From Nodosilinea sp. WJT8-NPBG4 (GTDB lineage: Bacteria > Cyanobacteriota > Cyanobacteriia > Phormidesmidales > Phormidesmidaceae), in contig JAHHHQ010000042.1 in NCBI GenBank assembly GCA_019359285.1, forward strand, positions 120,414 through 184,413: 64,000 nucleotides of DNA. Direction: 5' to 3'. A model generated the notes under the pieces. It was not told where the DNA came from and searched no databases. It worked only from the letters and a program-made list of their open reading frames with translations. Positions 15,788 to 25,217 of this stretch are shown here, piece after piece; within the stretch, counting starts at the first letter, position 1; every line of letters begins with the position of its first letter. The position numbers and the translations under genes were made by a program.

Positions 15788-17134
15788 TTATGAAAATCGC
15801 TCCTGGCAGAGCCGGCGGAAGTGTTCGCCCCGCTGCTCGAAGTTAGGATATTGGTCAAAACTAGCGCAGGCGGGGGAAAGCAGCACGACTGAGGCTCCCA
15901 GGGATGGGGCGGCCTCAGCGCCCCGCTCCACCGCTCGCTCCATGGTTTCGACGATGGTGTAGTTGCGATACCCTGCGGTTTCTAGCCGCTGGGCGAACTG
16001 GGGGGCGGCCTCGCCAATCAGCAACACGGTGGCGGCCCGTTCGTGAATGCGCTGCACCCAGGCGGTGTCGTCGCCTTCCTTGGCTTCGCCACCGGCAATC
16101 AGCACGGCTGGGGCCTCTACCGATCGCAGCCCCACCTCAGCCGCATCGTAGTTAGTCGCCTTTGAGTCATTGATGAAATCAATCCCCTGCCAGGTGCAGA
16201 TGTGCTCTAAGCGATGGGGTACGCCAGGGAAGGCGGTCACTCCGGCGGCGATCGCCTCCGCATCCAGCTCTGCCAAACAGGCCGCCGTGACCGCCAGCAG
16301 CAAGTTTTGTTGGTTGTGGTCGCCCACCATTCGCAACGCATCGGCCCGCACAATGGGGATGCCTTCGAACTTCACCCAGCCGTCTTCGATATAGGCGCAG
16401 GGCCGCAGCGGAGCAATCGCCCGCTTCCCCGCCACGCTAGTCCAATAGGCCGAGGAAAACGCCTCTGGCATGTGCTGGCGCAGGTAGGGGTCGTCGCCGT
16501 TAAACACCGCCAGTTCTGAGCGGTGCATCAGCGTGGCCTTGATCTGGGCGTAGTTCTCAACGGTGCGGTGGCGCTGGAGGTGGTCGGGGGTGAGCGTAGT
16601 CCACAGGCCAATCTGCGGAGCCAGAGTGGCTGAGGCCTCGATCTGATAGCTGCTCAGCTCGGCGATCACCCAGTCGGGCACCGTTGGCTCTAGGGCCAGT
16701 TCGCAGGCAGCGTAGCCAATGTTGCCGCAGGCGGGCGCGTTGAGCCCAGCGGCCTGGAAGATGGCGGCGGTGAGGGCCGTGGTGGTAGTTTTGCCGTTGG
16801 TGCCGGTAATGCCGACCCAGGGGCGATCTTGCAAAAACCGCCAGGCTAGCTCGGTTTCGCCAATCACTTCTAGACCGTTCTCGCGGGCGGCCACCAGAGC
16901 GGGGCTATCCCAGGGAACACCGGGACTAACCACCAGCAGGTTGGTGCGGCTATCGGGCACAAAGCTGTAGCCGAGCAGCACAGTAATGCCGTCCTGACGC
17001 AGAGCCTCCTGCTGAGTGACTAGGGATGGGCTGGAGCCGCGATCGCTCAGTACCACCTGCCAGCCGTCCCGGTGCAGCAGCCGAGCCGCTGCTACCCCTG
17101 ACTTACCCAAACCAATCACATGGGCATTTTTCAT
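15788..17134 (-). CDS. murD: UDP-N-acetylmuramoyl-L-alanine--D-glutamate ligase
   Basis: MurD adds D-glutamate to UDP-MurNAc-L-alanine in peptidoglycan precursor synthesis, in the cytosol and at the cost of ATP. Visible are the N-terminal dinucleotide-fold start [15 protein letters not shown], the ATP loop [18 protein letters not shown] (near residue 110), the middle-domain [10 protein letters not shown] and the C-terminal [17 protein letters not shown] and [22 protein letters not shown] motifs. The ATG at 17134 gives 448 residues, the usual length. Frame upstream of it overlaps glyS and is not needed. It lies 7 bases after the glyS stop, so the two genes form one transcription unit. Confidence 0.97.
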   Translation of the reverse strand: MKNAHVIGLGKSGVAAARLLHRDGWQVVLSDRGSSPSLVTQQEALRQDGITVLLGYSFVPDSRTNLLVVSPGVPWDSPALVAARENGLEVIGETELAWRFLQDRPWVGITGTNGKTTTTALTAAIFQAAGLNAPACGNIGYAACELALEPTVPDWVIAELSSYQIEASATLAPQIGLWTTLTPDHLQRHRTVENYAQIKATLMHRSELAVFNGDDPYLRQHMPEAFSSAYWTSVAGKRAIAPLRPCAYIEDGWVKFEGIPIVRADALRMVGDHNQQNLLLAVTAACLAELDAEAIAAGVTAFPGVPHRLEHICTWQGIDFINDSKATNYDAAEVGLRSVEAPAVLIAGGEAKEGDDTAWVQRIHERAATVLLIGEAAPQFAQRLETAGYRNYTIVETMERAVERGAEAAPSLGASVVLLSPACASFDQYPNFEQRGEHFRRLCQERFS

Positions 17135-17141
17135 GGCATCG

Positions 17142-19277
17142 CTATCCCTTAACGATGGCGCCAAAGTCGCCCAGCACTAGGGCGTGGTTGCGCAGCAGCC
17201 CCAGCAGGTTGAGGCGGTTTTGCCGCACCGCTGGCTCGTCGGCCATTACCAGTACGCTGTCAGGACCGTCAAAGAAGCCGCTGACCACCGGGGCCACCTG
17301 CTCTAGGCCCGCCACCAGCTGATTGTAGTCGTGGCTGGCTTGGGCAGCCTGGGTCTGGGGCACCAGGGTTTTGAGCGCCGCAAAGAAGGCCTGCTCTGCC
17401 TTGGCCTCGAGCTTGGCCGTGACAATTACGCCCTCGGGGTCAAGCACATTGGTGTCGAGGGTGCCCTGGGCAGCCAGGCGGGTGGCGCGATTTACGGTTT
17501 CGTAGACTTTGTCCATGCGGCCGCTGCGGCGCATGGCCTGCAAGAACAGGGCGCGATCCTTGACATCCAGCGGATCGCTAAGGGCGCGATCGCTCAGTAC
17601 CGCGTTCACCAGGTCGTAGTCGATGCCCTGCTCGTCTTGCAGCAGCGTCTGCACCCGCTGCAAGAAAAAGTCGTGGAGCTGGGTGCGCAGCGTCTCGGGG
17701 GCCTTGATCGCCAGGGTTGGATCCTGAGCAAAGTCCTGCACAACGGTATCTAGGAGTTTTGCCAGGTTGAGGGGTAGCCCCGCCGCCCAAATAATGTTCA
17801 GCACCGCGTTGGCGGCCCGTCGCAGGGCAAAAGGATCCGAGGAACCCGTCGGCAGCTGACCAGTGCTAAAAATGCCGACCAACGTGTCGAGGCGATCGGC
17901 AATGCCCACCACCTGACCGGCTAGGGTTTGGGGCAGACTGTCCTGCGCCCCCTTAGGTAAATAATGCTCGACGATGGCGGTGGCTACGGCCTCCGGCTCG
18001 CCGCTGTGAAGGGCGTATTTTTGCCCCATCACCCCCTGGAGTTCGGGGAACTCGCCCACCATTTGGGTAACCAGGTCAGCCTTGCACAGATAAGCGGCGC
18101 GGCGAATATGCTGACGGGGCTGAGCCCCCAGGTTGAGCTGGTCGCAGAGGTGGTCGGCCACGGTGCCAATGCGCTTCACCTTGGCGGCCATCGACCCCAG
18201 CCGTTCTTCAAAGGTAACGGTTTCAAGCTTGGCGACAAAGGCGTCAAGGGGCTGGGCGCGATCGGCGTCAAAGAAAAACTTGCCATCTGAAAGGCGGGCG
18301 CGAATCACCCGAGCGTTGCCCTCGGCGATAATCGCGTCTTTGCTGGGGTCACCGTTGGAAATGGTAATGAATACGGGCATCAGCGCCAAACCGTCGGCTT
18401 TCTGCTTCAGCGGAAAGTAGCGCTGGTGGCTCTCCATTTCAATGATGGCAACCTCCGGCGGCAGGTCGAGAAATTCCGTGTCGAACTTGCCCACTACGGC
18501 GGTGGGCCACTCCACCAGGTTGGTGACTTCGTCGAGCAGGGCGGGAGAAACCATCGGCACGCCCCCCAGGGTCTTGGCCGTCTCCTCGACCTGGTGCTGG
18601 ATCAGCAGACGGCGGGCGGCGGGGTCGATTTCGACGTAGGCGTTGCGTAGCGCCTCGACGTAGTCTTGGGCGCAGCGCAGGGATATGGCCTCGGGGTGCA
18701 GCACGCGGTGGCCCTGGGAGATGCGATCGCTCGTACAGACCAGCGACCCATTCTCGAGGGTGATGGGCAGCACCTCGCTGTCCATCAGCGCCACTAGCCA
18801 GCGAATCGGGCGCGGAAACCGCAGGTCGCCGTCCCCCCAGCGCATAAACCGTTTGCCCTCCAGCCCCAAAATCCACTGGGGAATCAGCTCAGTCAGAATA
18901 TCGGTGGCAGCCCGTCCCGGAATGTCTTGATTGACGAACACAAACGAGCCCTTGTCGGTGTCACGCACTTCTAGGGCAGACACATCTACGCCCCTAGACC
19001 TGGCAAACCCCTCGGCAGCTTTGGTCGGCTGACCATCCTTAAAGGCCGCCTGAGCCGGCGGGCCTTTGACCTCTTCCTGGCGATCGGGCTGGCGCAGCGG
19101 CAGGCCGTCGAGTATCACCGCCAGGCGGCGGGGGGTGCCGTAGAAGCGTACCGCTTCGGGGGCTAAGGCTTGCTCTGCCAATTCGGCAGGAATTCGGGTC
19201 TGCCACTGGTGGAGGGCATCGCTAACGAAACTGGCGGGCAGTTCTTCGGTGCCAACTTCCAGTAAAAATGTCGCCAT
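17142..19277 (-). CDS. glyS: Glycine--tRNA ligase beta subunit
   Basis: This is the 711-residue beta subunit of the alpha2-beta2 bacterial glycyl-tRNA synthetase; it recognises tRNA and works with the alpha subunit GlyQ, which is not in the window. The N-terminus [16 protein letters not shown] is diagnostic, followed by [38 protein letters not shown] and, further on, the HD-type block with [33 protein letters not shown]. Length is as usual. It is the first gene of a glyS-murD unit. Confidence 0.97.
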   Translation of the reverse strand: MATFLLEVGTEELPASFVSDALHQWQTRIPAELAEQALAPEAVRFYGTPRRLAVILDGLPLRQPDRQEEVKGPPAQAAFKDGQPTKAAEGFARSRGVDVSALEVRDTDKGSFVFVNQDIPGRAATDILTELIPQWILGLEGKRFMRWGDGDLRFPRPIRWLVALMDSEVLPITLENGSLVCTSDRISQGHRVLHPEAISLRCAQDYVEALRNAYVEIDPAARRLLIQHQVEETAKTLGGVPMVSPALLDEVTNLVEWPTAVVGKFDTEFLDLPPEVAIIEMESHQRYFPLKQKADGLALMPVFITISNGDPSKDAIIAEGNARVIRARLSDGKFFFDADRAQPLDAFVAKLETVTFEERLGSMAAKVKRIGTVADHLCDQLNLGAQPRQHIRRAAYLCKADLVTQMVGEFPELQGVMGQKYALHSGEPEAVATAIVEHYLPKGAQDSLPQTLAGQVVGIADRLDTLVGIFSTGQLPTGSSDPFALRRAANAVLNIIWAAGLPLNLAKLLDTVVQDFAQDPTLAIKAPETLRTQLHDFFLQRVQTLLQDEQGIDYDLVNAVLSDRALSDPLDVKDRALFLQAMRRSGRMDKVYETVNRATRLAAQGTLDTNVLDPEGVIVTAKLEAKAEQAFFAALKTLVPQTQAAQASHDYNQLVAGLEQVAPVVSGFFDGPDSVLVMADEPAVRQNRLNLLGLLRNHALVLGDFGAIVKG

Positions 19278-19402
19278 AGAGTAGAGGTGTGAGTTAACCG
19301 TGTGTGACCCGGGGGCTGTGATTGGGCATCGTGCTGGGCAAGGTCGTTCTGTGTCTACAGGATAGCTAGCCCAGCTGCCCGAATTTTAGCTTCCCCAGTC
19401 TA

Positions 19403-20632
19403 TCAAGCTTTTTGCCCTGGGCCGCTGTATTGATAGGTCGTCAAATAGCCATGACCTTTGACCATTACCTGACCCACTTCTTCGAAGGCGTAGCGGTGCT
19501 TGAGGCGCTGGTGGGTCGCCTCGGTGATTTGAATTTTGCCCGGCGATCCCTGCGCCTCCATGCGGCTGGCGATATTGACGGCATCGCCCCAGAGATCGTA
19601 GCTAAACTTTTTGATGCCAATTACGCCGGCCACTACAGGCCCAGTGTTGATGCCAATGCGCAGCTCAAACTTCTGCCCGTCATTGCGGGTGAAGTGGGCG
19701 GCCGCCGCCTGCATAGCCAGAGCCATTTCCATGATGGTTTCGGCATGATCGGGCCGGGGCAAGGGCAGTCCCCCCACCACCATGTAGGCATCGCCAATGG
19801 TCTTGATTTTCTCCAGCTGGTATTGCTCGGCCAGGCGATCGAAGGTTGAGAAGATCTGATTGAGCCAGTTAACTAGCTCTAGGGGGCTAATCTGGGCGGC
19901 CAGGGGCGTGAAGTTAACGATGTCGGCAAACAGAATAGTGACATCGTCGAAGCGCTCGGCCAGCGACCCCTCTAGCTGCTTGAGTTTGTCGACCACCGCC
20001 CTTGGCAAAATATTTAACAACAGCTGTTCTGACTTTTGCTGCTCTAGGCGCAGAGCCTGTTGGGCCTGTTCGCGCTCCTGCATTTCTTGCTGAAGCTGAA
20101 GGTTTTGGGCCTGCAAAAGCTGGGCTTGGCGGCGCAGAGCCTTTTGCAGGTCGGCCAAGAGATTGGTGGCACTGCCCGCTGATACTGCCCGCTGAGCCTG
20201 CTGCCGCAACCGTCGCTGCATGCGGTGGGTGGCCACCTGGACTTTGATGCGGGCAGCGGCCTCTTCAACCCAGAGCGCCTGGTCTATGTAGTCGACCACG
20301 CCAAATTCAAAGGCTCGCAGCCGTCGAGCCAGGGCCTGATCTTGACCAATGACGGCTATGGCTACCTGGCGAGTGAGAGGCCGCTTTTTGAGACGGTGGC
20401 ACAGCCGCATAGCGGCCGTATCAAACTGCTCTAGCGCTAGCAAAATTAGATCTGGGGGGGTTGCCTCGGCCGCCGCAATGGTGTCGTCTTCGCCACTGGC
20501 CTGGTGCACCTCATAGCCCGCGGCTCGCAGCACGTCTAACAACTCCACCAGAGGCCCCAGGGGGCTATCGGCCACTGGTGCCACTAAAATGATGCCGGGA
20601 ATTGCGCCGGAATCTGGCGAAGCGTTGGTCAT
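19403..20632 (-). CDS. Class III adenylate cyclase with degenerate receiver domain
   Basis: This 409-residue protein is a soluble cyclase that makes cAMP from ATP. Residues 14-130 form a response-regulator-like domain, but the phosphorylation site reads PDLILLALEQF, with Ala66 where Asp is needed. A coiled coil follows (about 165-225, Gln/Leu rich), then the cyclase domain. Metal ligands Asp237 (FADIVNF) and Asp281, Lys277 of KTIGDAYM, and YDLWGDAVNIASRM with Asp346, Asn353 and Arg357 are all present. Lys/Asp at the base-contact positions indicate ATP, not GTP. The true start is the ATG at 20632; the frame upstream begins with TTG. It stands alone, with no nearby cAMP receptor. Confidence 0.92.
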   Translation of the reverse strand: MTNASPDSGAIPGIILVAPVADSPLGPLVELLDVLRAAGYEVHQASGEDDTIAAAEATPPDLILLALEQFDTAAMRLCHRLKKRPLTRQVAIAVIGQDQALARRLRAFEFGVVDYIDQALWVEEAAARIKVQVATHRMQRRLRQQAQRAVSAGSATNLLADLQKALRRQAQLLQAQNLQLQQEMQEREQAQQALRLEQQKSEQLLLNILPRAVVDKLKQLEGSLAERFDDVTILFADIVNFTPLAAQISPLELVNWLNQIFSTFDRLAEQYQLEKIKTIGDAYMVVGGLPLPRPDHAETIMEMALAMQAAAAHFTRNDGQKFELRIGINTGPVVAGVIGIKKFSYDLWGDAVNIASRMEAQGSPGKIQITEATHQRLKHRYAFEEVGQVMVKGHGYLTTYQYSGPGQKA

Positions 20633-20911
20633 GGGGCCCAGGAGCAAGAATGACAGCCCCCATAACTATAGGCGCTGACCCGGAGGCGCAGAACAGTCAC
20701 CATTAATAAGCACCTTGCGGTGGGGCAAAGGAGGAAACCTTAGTTGGGGCTAAGCCCTGCCCTGCTGCCCTTGGTCGAGGGCATAGTGCCTCAGTTATAG
20801 CGCTCCCTAAGCAATTCATGGTTGAATCGGGAAAAACCGGATCAACTGCAACATTGGGTAGCTTGAGGGCTGATAGCGCTGATCTGCGGTTTCTAGAACG
20901 GGTTTTGGTCT

Positions 20912-21802
20912 ATGGCAGCGTGTGACAACAATCCGTTTCTGGCCCTTAAAGCCCGATTGGTAGTGGTGGCATTTTTTGCTATTTCCATGAGCTTGGCTCT
21001 GGTATTTGGCACCCTGGGTGCCCTAGAGCTGCTGCCCCTAGAGGGAGACGACCCAATTCTGGCACCCATTCTCTACAGCCTAATTTTCTTGGGTTTGTGT
21101 GGGTCGATTTTGCTGGCAGCTCGGCGATCGCCCCTCAACCTGGCGGCGCTGCTGGGTGCCTGGCCTAGCCAGCTGGCTTGGGTGCAGCTGCTGTGGCTGG
21201 TAGTGGGGGTGTTTCTGTTTTCGCTGGGGGCGTTTCAGGTGTCGTACCTGGGTCTGTCTGTGGTGGCCCCAGGGCTGGTGGAGGCCACGCTGCGGCAATC
21301 GCTGCTGCTGTCGGCTGAACAAGCGACGGATCCGAGTCTTTACAACGGGCTGATGCTGTTTTCGGTGCTGGTGGTGGCTCCCATTACCGAAGAATTTATC
21401 TTTCGCGGCGTGCTGCTGCACCGCTGGGGGGTAAAGTGGGGCATTCGCCCAGCCATCGTGCTAACCTCGGTGCTGTTTGGGGTGCTGCACTCCAATTTGA
21501 TTGGGCTATTTGTGTTTGGGGTGGTGATGTCGCTGCTGTACCTGAGCACGCGATCGCTGCTGGTGCCCATGGCGGCCCACGCTATTAACAATGCGATCGC
21601 CTCAGGCATCGACCTTCTGGCTAACCAGCCCACCGCCAACACCATTGACACCTTGGCGGAGTTTCGCGCTAGCTGGTGGCTGGGAGTGCTCTGCCTGCTG
21701 GTGTCGGCCCCCTGGGTCTTGCGCTACGTGGTCTATCACTGGCCAGAGCGGCGGGCGCTGCTGCCCTACTTCGCCAACCAGGGCTGCCGCCGTCCTGGGT
21801 AA
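20912..21802 (+). CDS. CPBP family intramembrane metalloprotease
   Basis: This 296-residue integral membrane protein has about seven or eight hydrophobic helices. The Rce1/CPBP (Abi) signature is complete: EEFIFRG (motif 1, Glu-Glu and Arg), the FGVLHSNLIG His of motif 2, and LVPMAAHAINNAI of motif 3. Related eukaryotic Rce1 cleaves prenylated proteins, while bacterial members serve in bacteriocin immunity or signal proteolysis; which applies here is not visible. It has no bacteriocin gene nearby. Confidence 0.92.
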   Translation: MAACDNNPFLALKARLVVVAFFAISMSLALVFGTLGALELLPLEGDDPILAPILYSLIFLGLCGSILLAARRSPLNLAALLGAWPSQLAWVQLLWLVVGVFLFSLGAFQVSYLGLSVVAPGLVEATLRQSLLLSAEQATDPSLYNGLMLFSVLVVAPITEEFIFRGVLLHRWGVKWGIRPAIVLTSVLFGVLHSNLIGLFVFGVVMSLLYLSTRSLLVPMAAHAINNAIASGIDLLANQPTANTIDTLAEFRASWWLGVLCLLVSAPWVLRYVVYHWPERRALLPYFANQGCRRPG

Positions 21803-21829
21803 TACCACTCGACCCCGTTCCTCCCTATC

Positions 21830-22042
21830 TAGGGAAAGTTGGCGAGGTTACGTAATTCCCTGGACGCCGCCAGGGTCGAAACCGAAGAGAATAAATTTAA
21901 TTCTGAAGAACGCAGACGGGTTAGCTCGGCGGCTCACTTGGGGGCATTTGAACCTGAGAGCTAGTCTGTTTGAGAAAGCGTCCTTACAGGTAATGTGTCT
22001 GACTCCAGGGGGCTTTCAGGGGTCAGGCACTTTTATTTTTGG
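21830..22042 (+). ncRNA. Candidate structured non-coding RNA
   Basis: This gene-free stretch holds several short local pairings in a row: GGGAA with TTCCC (from about 21833), CCTGG with CCAGG, and AGAAT with ATTCT. It ends in a stem of nine base pairs (GTGTCTGAC with GTCAGGCAC) followed by TTTTATTTTT. A terminator with no open reading frame upstream suggests a separate transcript of about 200 bases. I cannot match it to 6S RNA, tmRNA or RNase P RNA from memory; the absence of tmRNA and RNase P signature blocks argues against those. Confidence 0.35.
21997..22042 (+). terminator. Rho-independent terminator candidate
   Basis: The stem GTGTCTGAC/GTCAGGCAC (one G-U pair) encloses a G-rich loop and is followed by TTTTATTTTT. 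It lies 195 bases past the protease stop and would end either that transcript or the candidate RNA. Confidence 0.6.
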
Positions 22043-22083
22043 GGTAGCTCACGCGGGTGGATGCCCTGGTTGTGTGGTCCTGT

Positions 22084-22124
22084 AGCAGCGTCCTTCTCCT
22101 TTGGGAGAGGGACGCTGCTGTTTT
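22084..22124 (+). terminator. Strong hairpin followed by TTTT
   Basis: AGCAGCGTCC pairs perfectly with GGACGCTGCT, with an inner CTCC/GGAG step and a short TTT loop, and TGTTTT follows. It is a second terminator-like hairpin in the same gap, 110 bases before the acyltransferase start. Confidence 0.7.
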
Positions 22125-22233
22125 GGAAGCCAAGGCTGCGATAGTCAGAGACTGGCCAAAAGCCAACGCAGGGGGAAGGATCTGCCCTACAGTGGGCTAG
22201 GGTAAAACCCGCCTACTGCTCCGGAGTCTGCCG

Positions 22234-23658
22234 TTGCCTCAGCTCAATCGCGCCCAGCCGCCCCTGGGCTTTATTCCCCCCCGCTACAAGCCCTGGGTTG
22301 TGCAGGGATGCTACATCGTGCTGCCCCTGATGCTGCGGCTGCGGCTACGACCCTGGCTGCCAGCAGGCATTTGGCCGGTGACTTGCCACAACCCCGAGGT
22401 GCTAGCAGATTGCTTTCACCAGTTTCAAACCGGCAAAATTCGGCTGATGATGGCCTTTCGCCACAGCCAAGTGGACGATCCGCTGTGCCTGTCGTATCTG
22501 TTTTCGCGGCTGGTGCCTCGGGCCGCCCGGCAAAAAGGCTTTAGCCTCAAGCGCCCGCTGCACAGCTTTTTTATGTATGACCGGGGCATGCCCCTGTGGG
22601 CGGGGCGGTGGCTGGGCTGGTTTTTTGCTGCCATTGGGGGCATTCCGGTGCACCGGGGTCGGCGGCTCGATCTCAAGGCCCTCAAGGCCGTGCGCGAACG
22701 GATGATGAATGCGCCGCTGCCGGTGACAATTGCCCCCGAGGGTGCCACCAACGGCCACGGCGAAGTGATCAGCGATTTGGAACCCGGCACGGCTCAGCTC
22801 GCCTTTTGGGCGGTAGAAGATCTGAAAAAGGCGGCGCGATCGGAGCAGGTACTGCTGCTGCCGGTGGGGTTGCGCTATATCTACCCCCACCCCGATTGGG
22901 CAGCCCTCAACCGGCTGCTGGCTCGGCTTGAGGCTGATTGTGGCCTGCCGGTGCAGTCGTTTAGTGAACCGACGGCCATGAGGCCAGAGGACTACTATCC
23001 TCGGCTGCTGGCTCTGGGGCAGCACCTGCTGGGCCGATTAGAGCAGTTCTACCAGCGGTTCTATAGTCTGCCGCCTGCCGCCGATCCCAATGATGATTCC
23101 GTCGCGATCGCCCAGCGGCTGAGACCTCTGCTAGACGGATCGCTCAAGGTGGGGGAGCGGTTCTTTGGTCTGCCCCATACAGGCACTTTGGTGACCCGCT
23201 GCCGCCGCTTAGAGGAGGCCGGGTGGGCCTATATCTACCGTGAAGACATTGCTGACCTGGAGAAGCTCTCGGCCTTCGATCGCGGCTTGGCCAACTGGAT
23301 GTCGGAGGAAGCCACGCTGCACATGCGGCACATGCGCCTAGTGGAAAGCTTCGTGGCGGTGACGGGCACTTACGTGAAAGACAAGCCCACCTTTGAGCGC
23401 TTCGCTGAAACTACGCTGATTCTCTTTGATCTGGTGGAGCGGGTGAAGGGGACAAGGGTGCCCAAACGTCCCCAATTGGGGATCCGCCAAGCGGTGATTA
23501 GCCTGGGGGAGCCGATGAATATTAGCGATCGCTGGTCTGACTACGCCGAGTCGCGGCGGTCGGCCAAGGCGGCGGTGGAGACCCTGACGGCAGATATTCA
23601 AGCGGCGTTAGAGGAGCTGATTTTGACGGCTGATGCCGCTAGGGGAGAGGCGTCATGA
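22234..23658 (+). CDS. 1-acyl-glycerol-3-phosphate acyltransferase-like protein (PlsC family)
   Basis: This 474-residue protein contains the PlsC acyltransferase motifs: the catalytic HxxxxD in FRHSQVDDPLCLSYLF (about residues 75-82), the substrate Arg block GGIPVHRGRR and the EG motif APEGATNGHGE. It would move an acyl chain onto a glycerolipid or another acceptor at the membrane. After about residue 260 comes a 200-residue helical extension ending in LTADIQAALEELI, which ordinary PlsC enzymes (about 240 residues) lack. The start is a TTG at 22234. An SDR gene follows 36 bases later in the same direction. Confidence 0.85.
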   Translation: MPQLNRAQPPLGFIPPRYKPWVVQGCYIVLPLMLRLRLRPWLPAGIWPVTCHNPEVLADCFHQFQTGKIRLMMAFRHSQVDDPLCLSYLFSRLVPRAARQKGFSLKRPLHSFFMYDRGMPLWAGRWLGWFFAAIGGIPVHRGRRLDLKALKAVRERMMNAPLPVTIAPEGATNGHGEVISDLEPGTAQLAFWAVEDLKKAARSEQVLLLPVGLRYIYPHPDWAALNRLLARLEADCGLPVQSFSEPTAMRPEDYYPRLLALGQHLLGRLEQFYQRFYSLPPAADPNDDSVAIAQRLRPLLDGSLKVGERFFGLPHTGTLVTRCRRLEEAGWAYIYREDIADLEKLSAFDRGLANWMSEEATLHMRHMRLVESFVAVTGTYVKDKPTFERFAETTLILFDLVERVKGTRVPKRPQLGIRQAVISLGEPMNISDRWSDYAESRRSAKAAVETLTADIQAALEELILTADAARGEAS

Positions 23659-23694
23659 TCCAGGGGGTCAACGCTGGGGGATGGTTAAGCCGCC

Positions 23695-24465
23695 ATGACC
23701 GCTGAATTGTTCCAAAGCGATCGCCAAACTGCCCTTGTAGTGGGCGCTAGCCAGGGTATTGGCCTGGGCTTTGTGCGGCAGCTGTTGACTGATGGGCGCT
23801 TTGAGCGGGTGTACGGTACCTACCGTCGGCCTGAGACAGCCCAGGGGTTGTTGGCACTGGCCGAACAGTCGCCTCAGCTCGCGTGCCTGCCGATGGATGT
23901 TACCGATGAGGGCACGATTGAGGGGGCGATCGCCCAGATCCAAACCCTGACCCCTCAGATGCACCGGGTGGTGTACTGCGTGGGGGTGCTCCACGACGGC
24001 GACTTTCAGCCTGAAAAGAGCCTGCGACAGCTCACCAGCGAAAACTTGATGCGATCGTTCCAAACCAATGCCTTTGGGGCGGTGCTGTTGGCCAAGCATC
24101 TGATGCCTCTGCTGAAGCACGACCAGCCCAGCGTTTTTGCTGCCATATCGGCCAAGGTGGGCAGTATTGGCGACAACCGCCTGGGAGGCTGGTATGGCTA
24201 CCGGGCTTCCAAGGCTGCGCTGAATATGTTCATAAAGACGGCCTCGCTGGAGTACGCTCGCCGCAGCCCCAACACCACCCTAGCCTTGCTGCACCCCGGC
24301 ACTACCGACACCCACCTGTCGGAGCCCTTTCAACGGGGGGTGCCGCCGGAGAAGCTGTTCTCGGTGGAGCGCACGGTAGCACAGCTCATGGCGGTGATGG
24401 ACGGGCTCACCCCCGCCGACAGCGGCGAATTTTTTAGCTGGGATGGCAGCCGCCTGCCGTGGTAA
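23695..24465 (+). CDS. Short-chain dehydrogenase/reductase (C-factor-like)
   Basis: This 256-residue NAD(P)-dependent oxidoreductase has the Rossmann motif VVGASQGIGLGFV (residues 15-27), the cofactor region CLPMDVTDEG and the catalytic YGYRASKAALNMF (Tyr and Lys). Overall it resembles the C-factor/CsgA-type short-chain reductases. The start is ATG and it lies 36 bases after the acyltransferase, so a common transcript is likely and a lipid substrate is possible. The substrate cannot be told from sequence. Confidence 0.88.
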   Translation: MTAELFQSDRQTALVVGASQGIGLGFVRQLLTDGRFERVYGTYRRPETAQGLLALAEQSPQLACLPMDVTDEGTIEGAIAQIQTLTPQMHRVVYCVGVLHDGDFQPEKSLRQLTSENLMRSFQTNAFGAVLLAKHLMPLLKHDQPSVFAAISAKVGSIGDNRLGGWYGYRASKAALNMFIKTASLEYARRSPNTTLALLHPGTTDTHLSEPFQRGVPPEKLFSVERTVAQLMAVMDGLTPADSGEFFSWDGSRLPW

Positions 24466-24565
24466 GGCAGGTCTTTCACAGACCTTCGGGGTTGTTGCGG
24501 TCCAAACTGGGGGCTATTCTTAGGCCAATGGCCGGCATTTATGAATCATCGGTGAGGGACGCGCA

Positions 24566-25168
24566 ATGGATCTAAGCCTTGTGAATCTACAACTGTTGGA
24601 GAGCATTGGCCTAGGCCTGGGCCTAGGCGTTGCCGCCGGGTTTCGAGTGGTGGTGCCCTTTTGGATGCTGAGTGCCGCTGCCCTGTTTGGCCACCTGGAG
24701 CTGACTAGCGGCATAATCTGGCTGGGCAGCTCCACCGCTTTTGTCAGTCTTTCTATTGCCCTGGTGGTCGAAATTTTGGCCTATAGCGTGCCCTGGCTCG
24801 ACAACGTGATTGACACGGTGGCGCTGCCGGTGGCGGCGGTGGCGGGCACGCTGCTGATGGCGATCGCTGCCAACCAGCTCGACCCCTTTGCTCAGTGGAG
24901 CGTTGCGATCGTGGCTGGAGGTGGGGCCGCCGCGACGGTGAAGGGGCTGAATGGTCTGACCCGACTGGTCTCCACGGCCACCACGGGCGGCGCGACGAAC
25001 CTAATTATTGCTGGGGTGGAGCTGGTGGGGGCGATCGTGATCTCGCTGCTAGCTCTGGTGGCCCCCATCGTCATGTTTGTGCTGGTGCTGGCCTTCTTTA
25101 TTCTGCTGGTGCGGTTTGCGATCAAGGCTTTTTACCGCTCGAAAAAAGCTGCTCCAGACGCTGAATAA
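24566..25168 (+). CDS. DUF4126 membrane protein
   Basis: This 200-residue integral membrane protein has the DUF4126 pattern: a glycine-rich start LGLGLGVAAGFRVVVPFWML, then EILAYSVPWLDNVIDTVALPVAAVAGTLL and a glycine/alanine region GGGAAATVKGLNGL. Five or six hydrophobic segments are visible. The family is conserved in bacteria without known function. GAGGGA upstream supports the ATG. Confidence 0.88.
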   Translation: MDLSLVNLQLLESIGLGLGLGVAAGFRVVVPFWMLSAAALFGHLELTSGIIWLGSSTAFVSLSIALVVEILAYSVPWLDNVIDTVALPVAAVAGTLLMAIAANQLDPFAQWSVAIVAGGGAAATVKGLNGLTRLVSTATTGGATNLIIAGVELVGAIVISLLALVAPIVMFVLVLAFFILLVRFAIKAFYRSKKAAPDAE

Positions 25169-25217
25169 CGGGCATGCAACTAGAGTTGCGTCTGATGCCA
25201 AGCCGGCGACTTGGTAG

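Noticed and set aside
21803..22233. tmRNA or RNase P RNA in the gap after the protease gene
   Set aside because: Neither the tmRNA ends nor the conserved RNase P core blocks are present.
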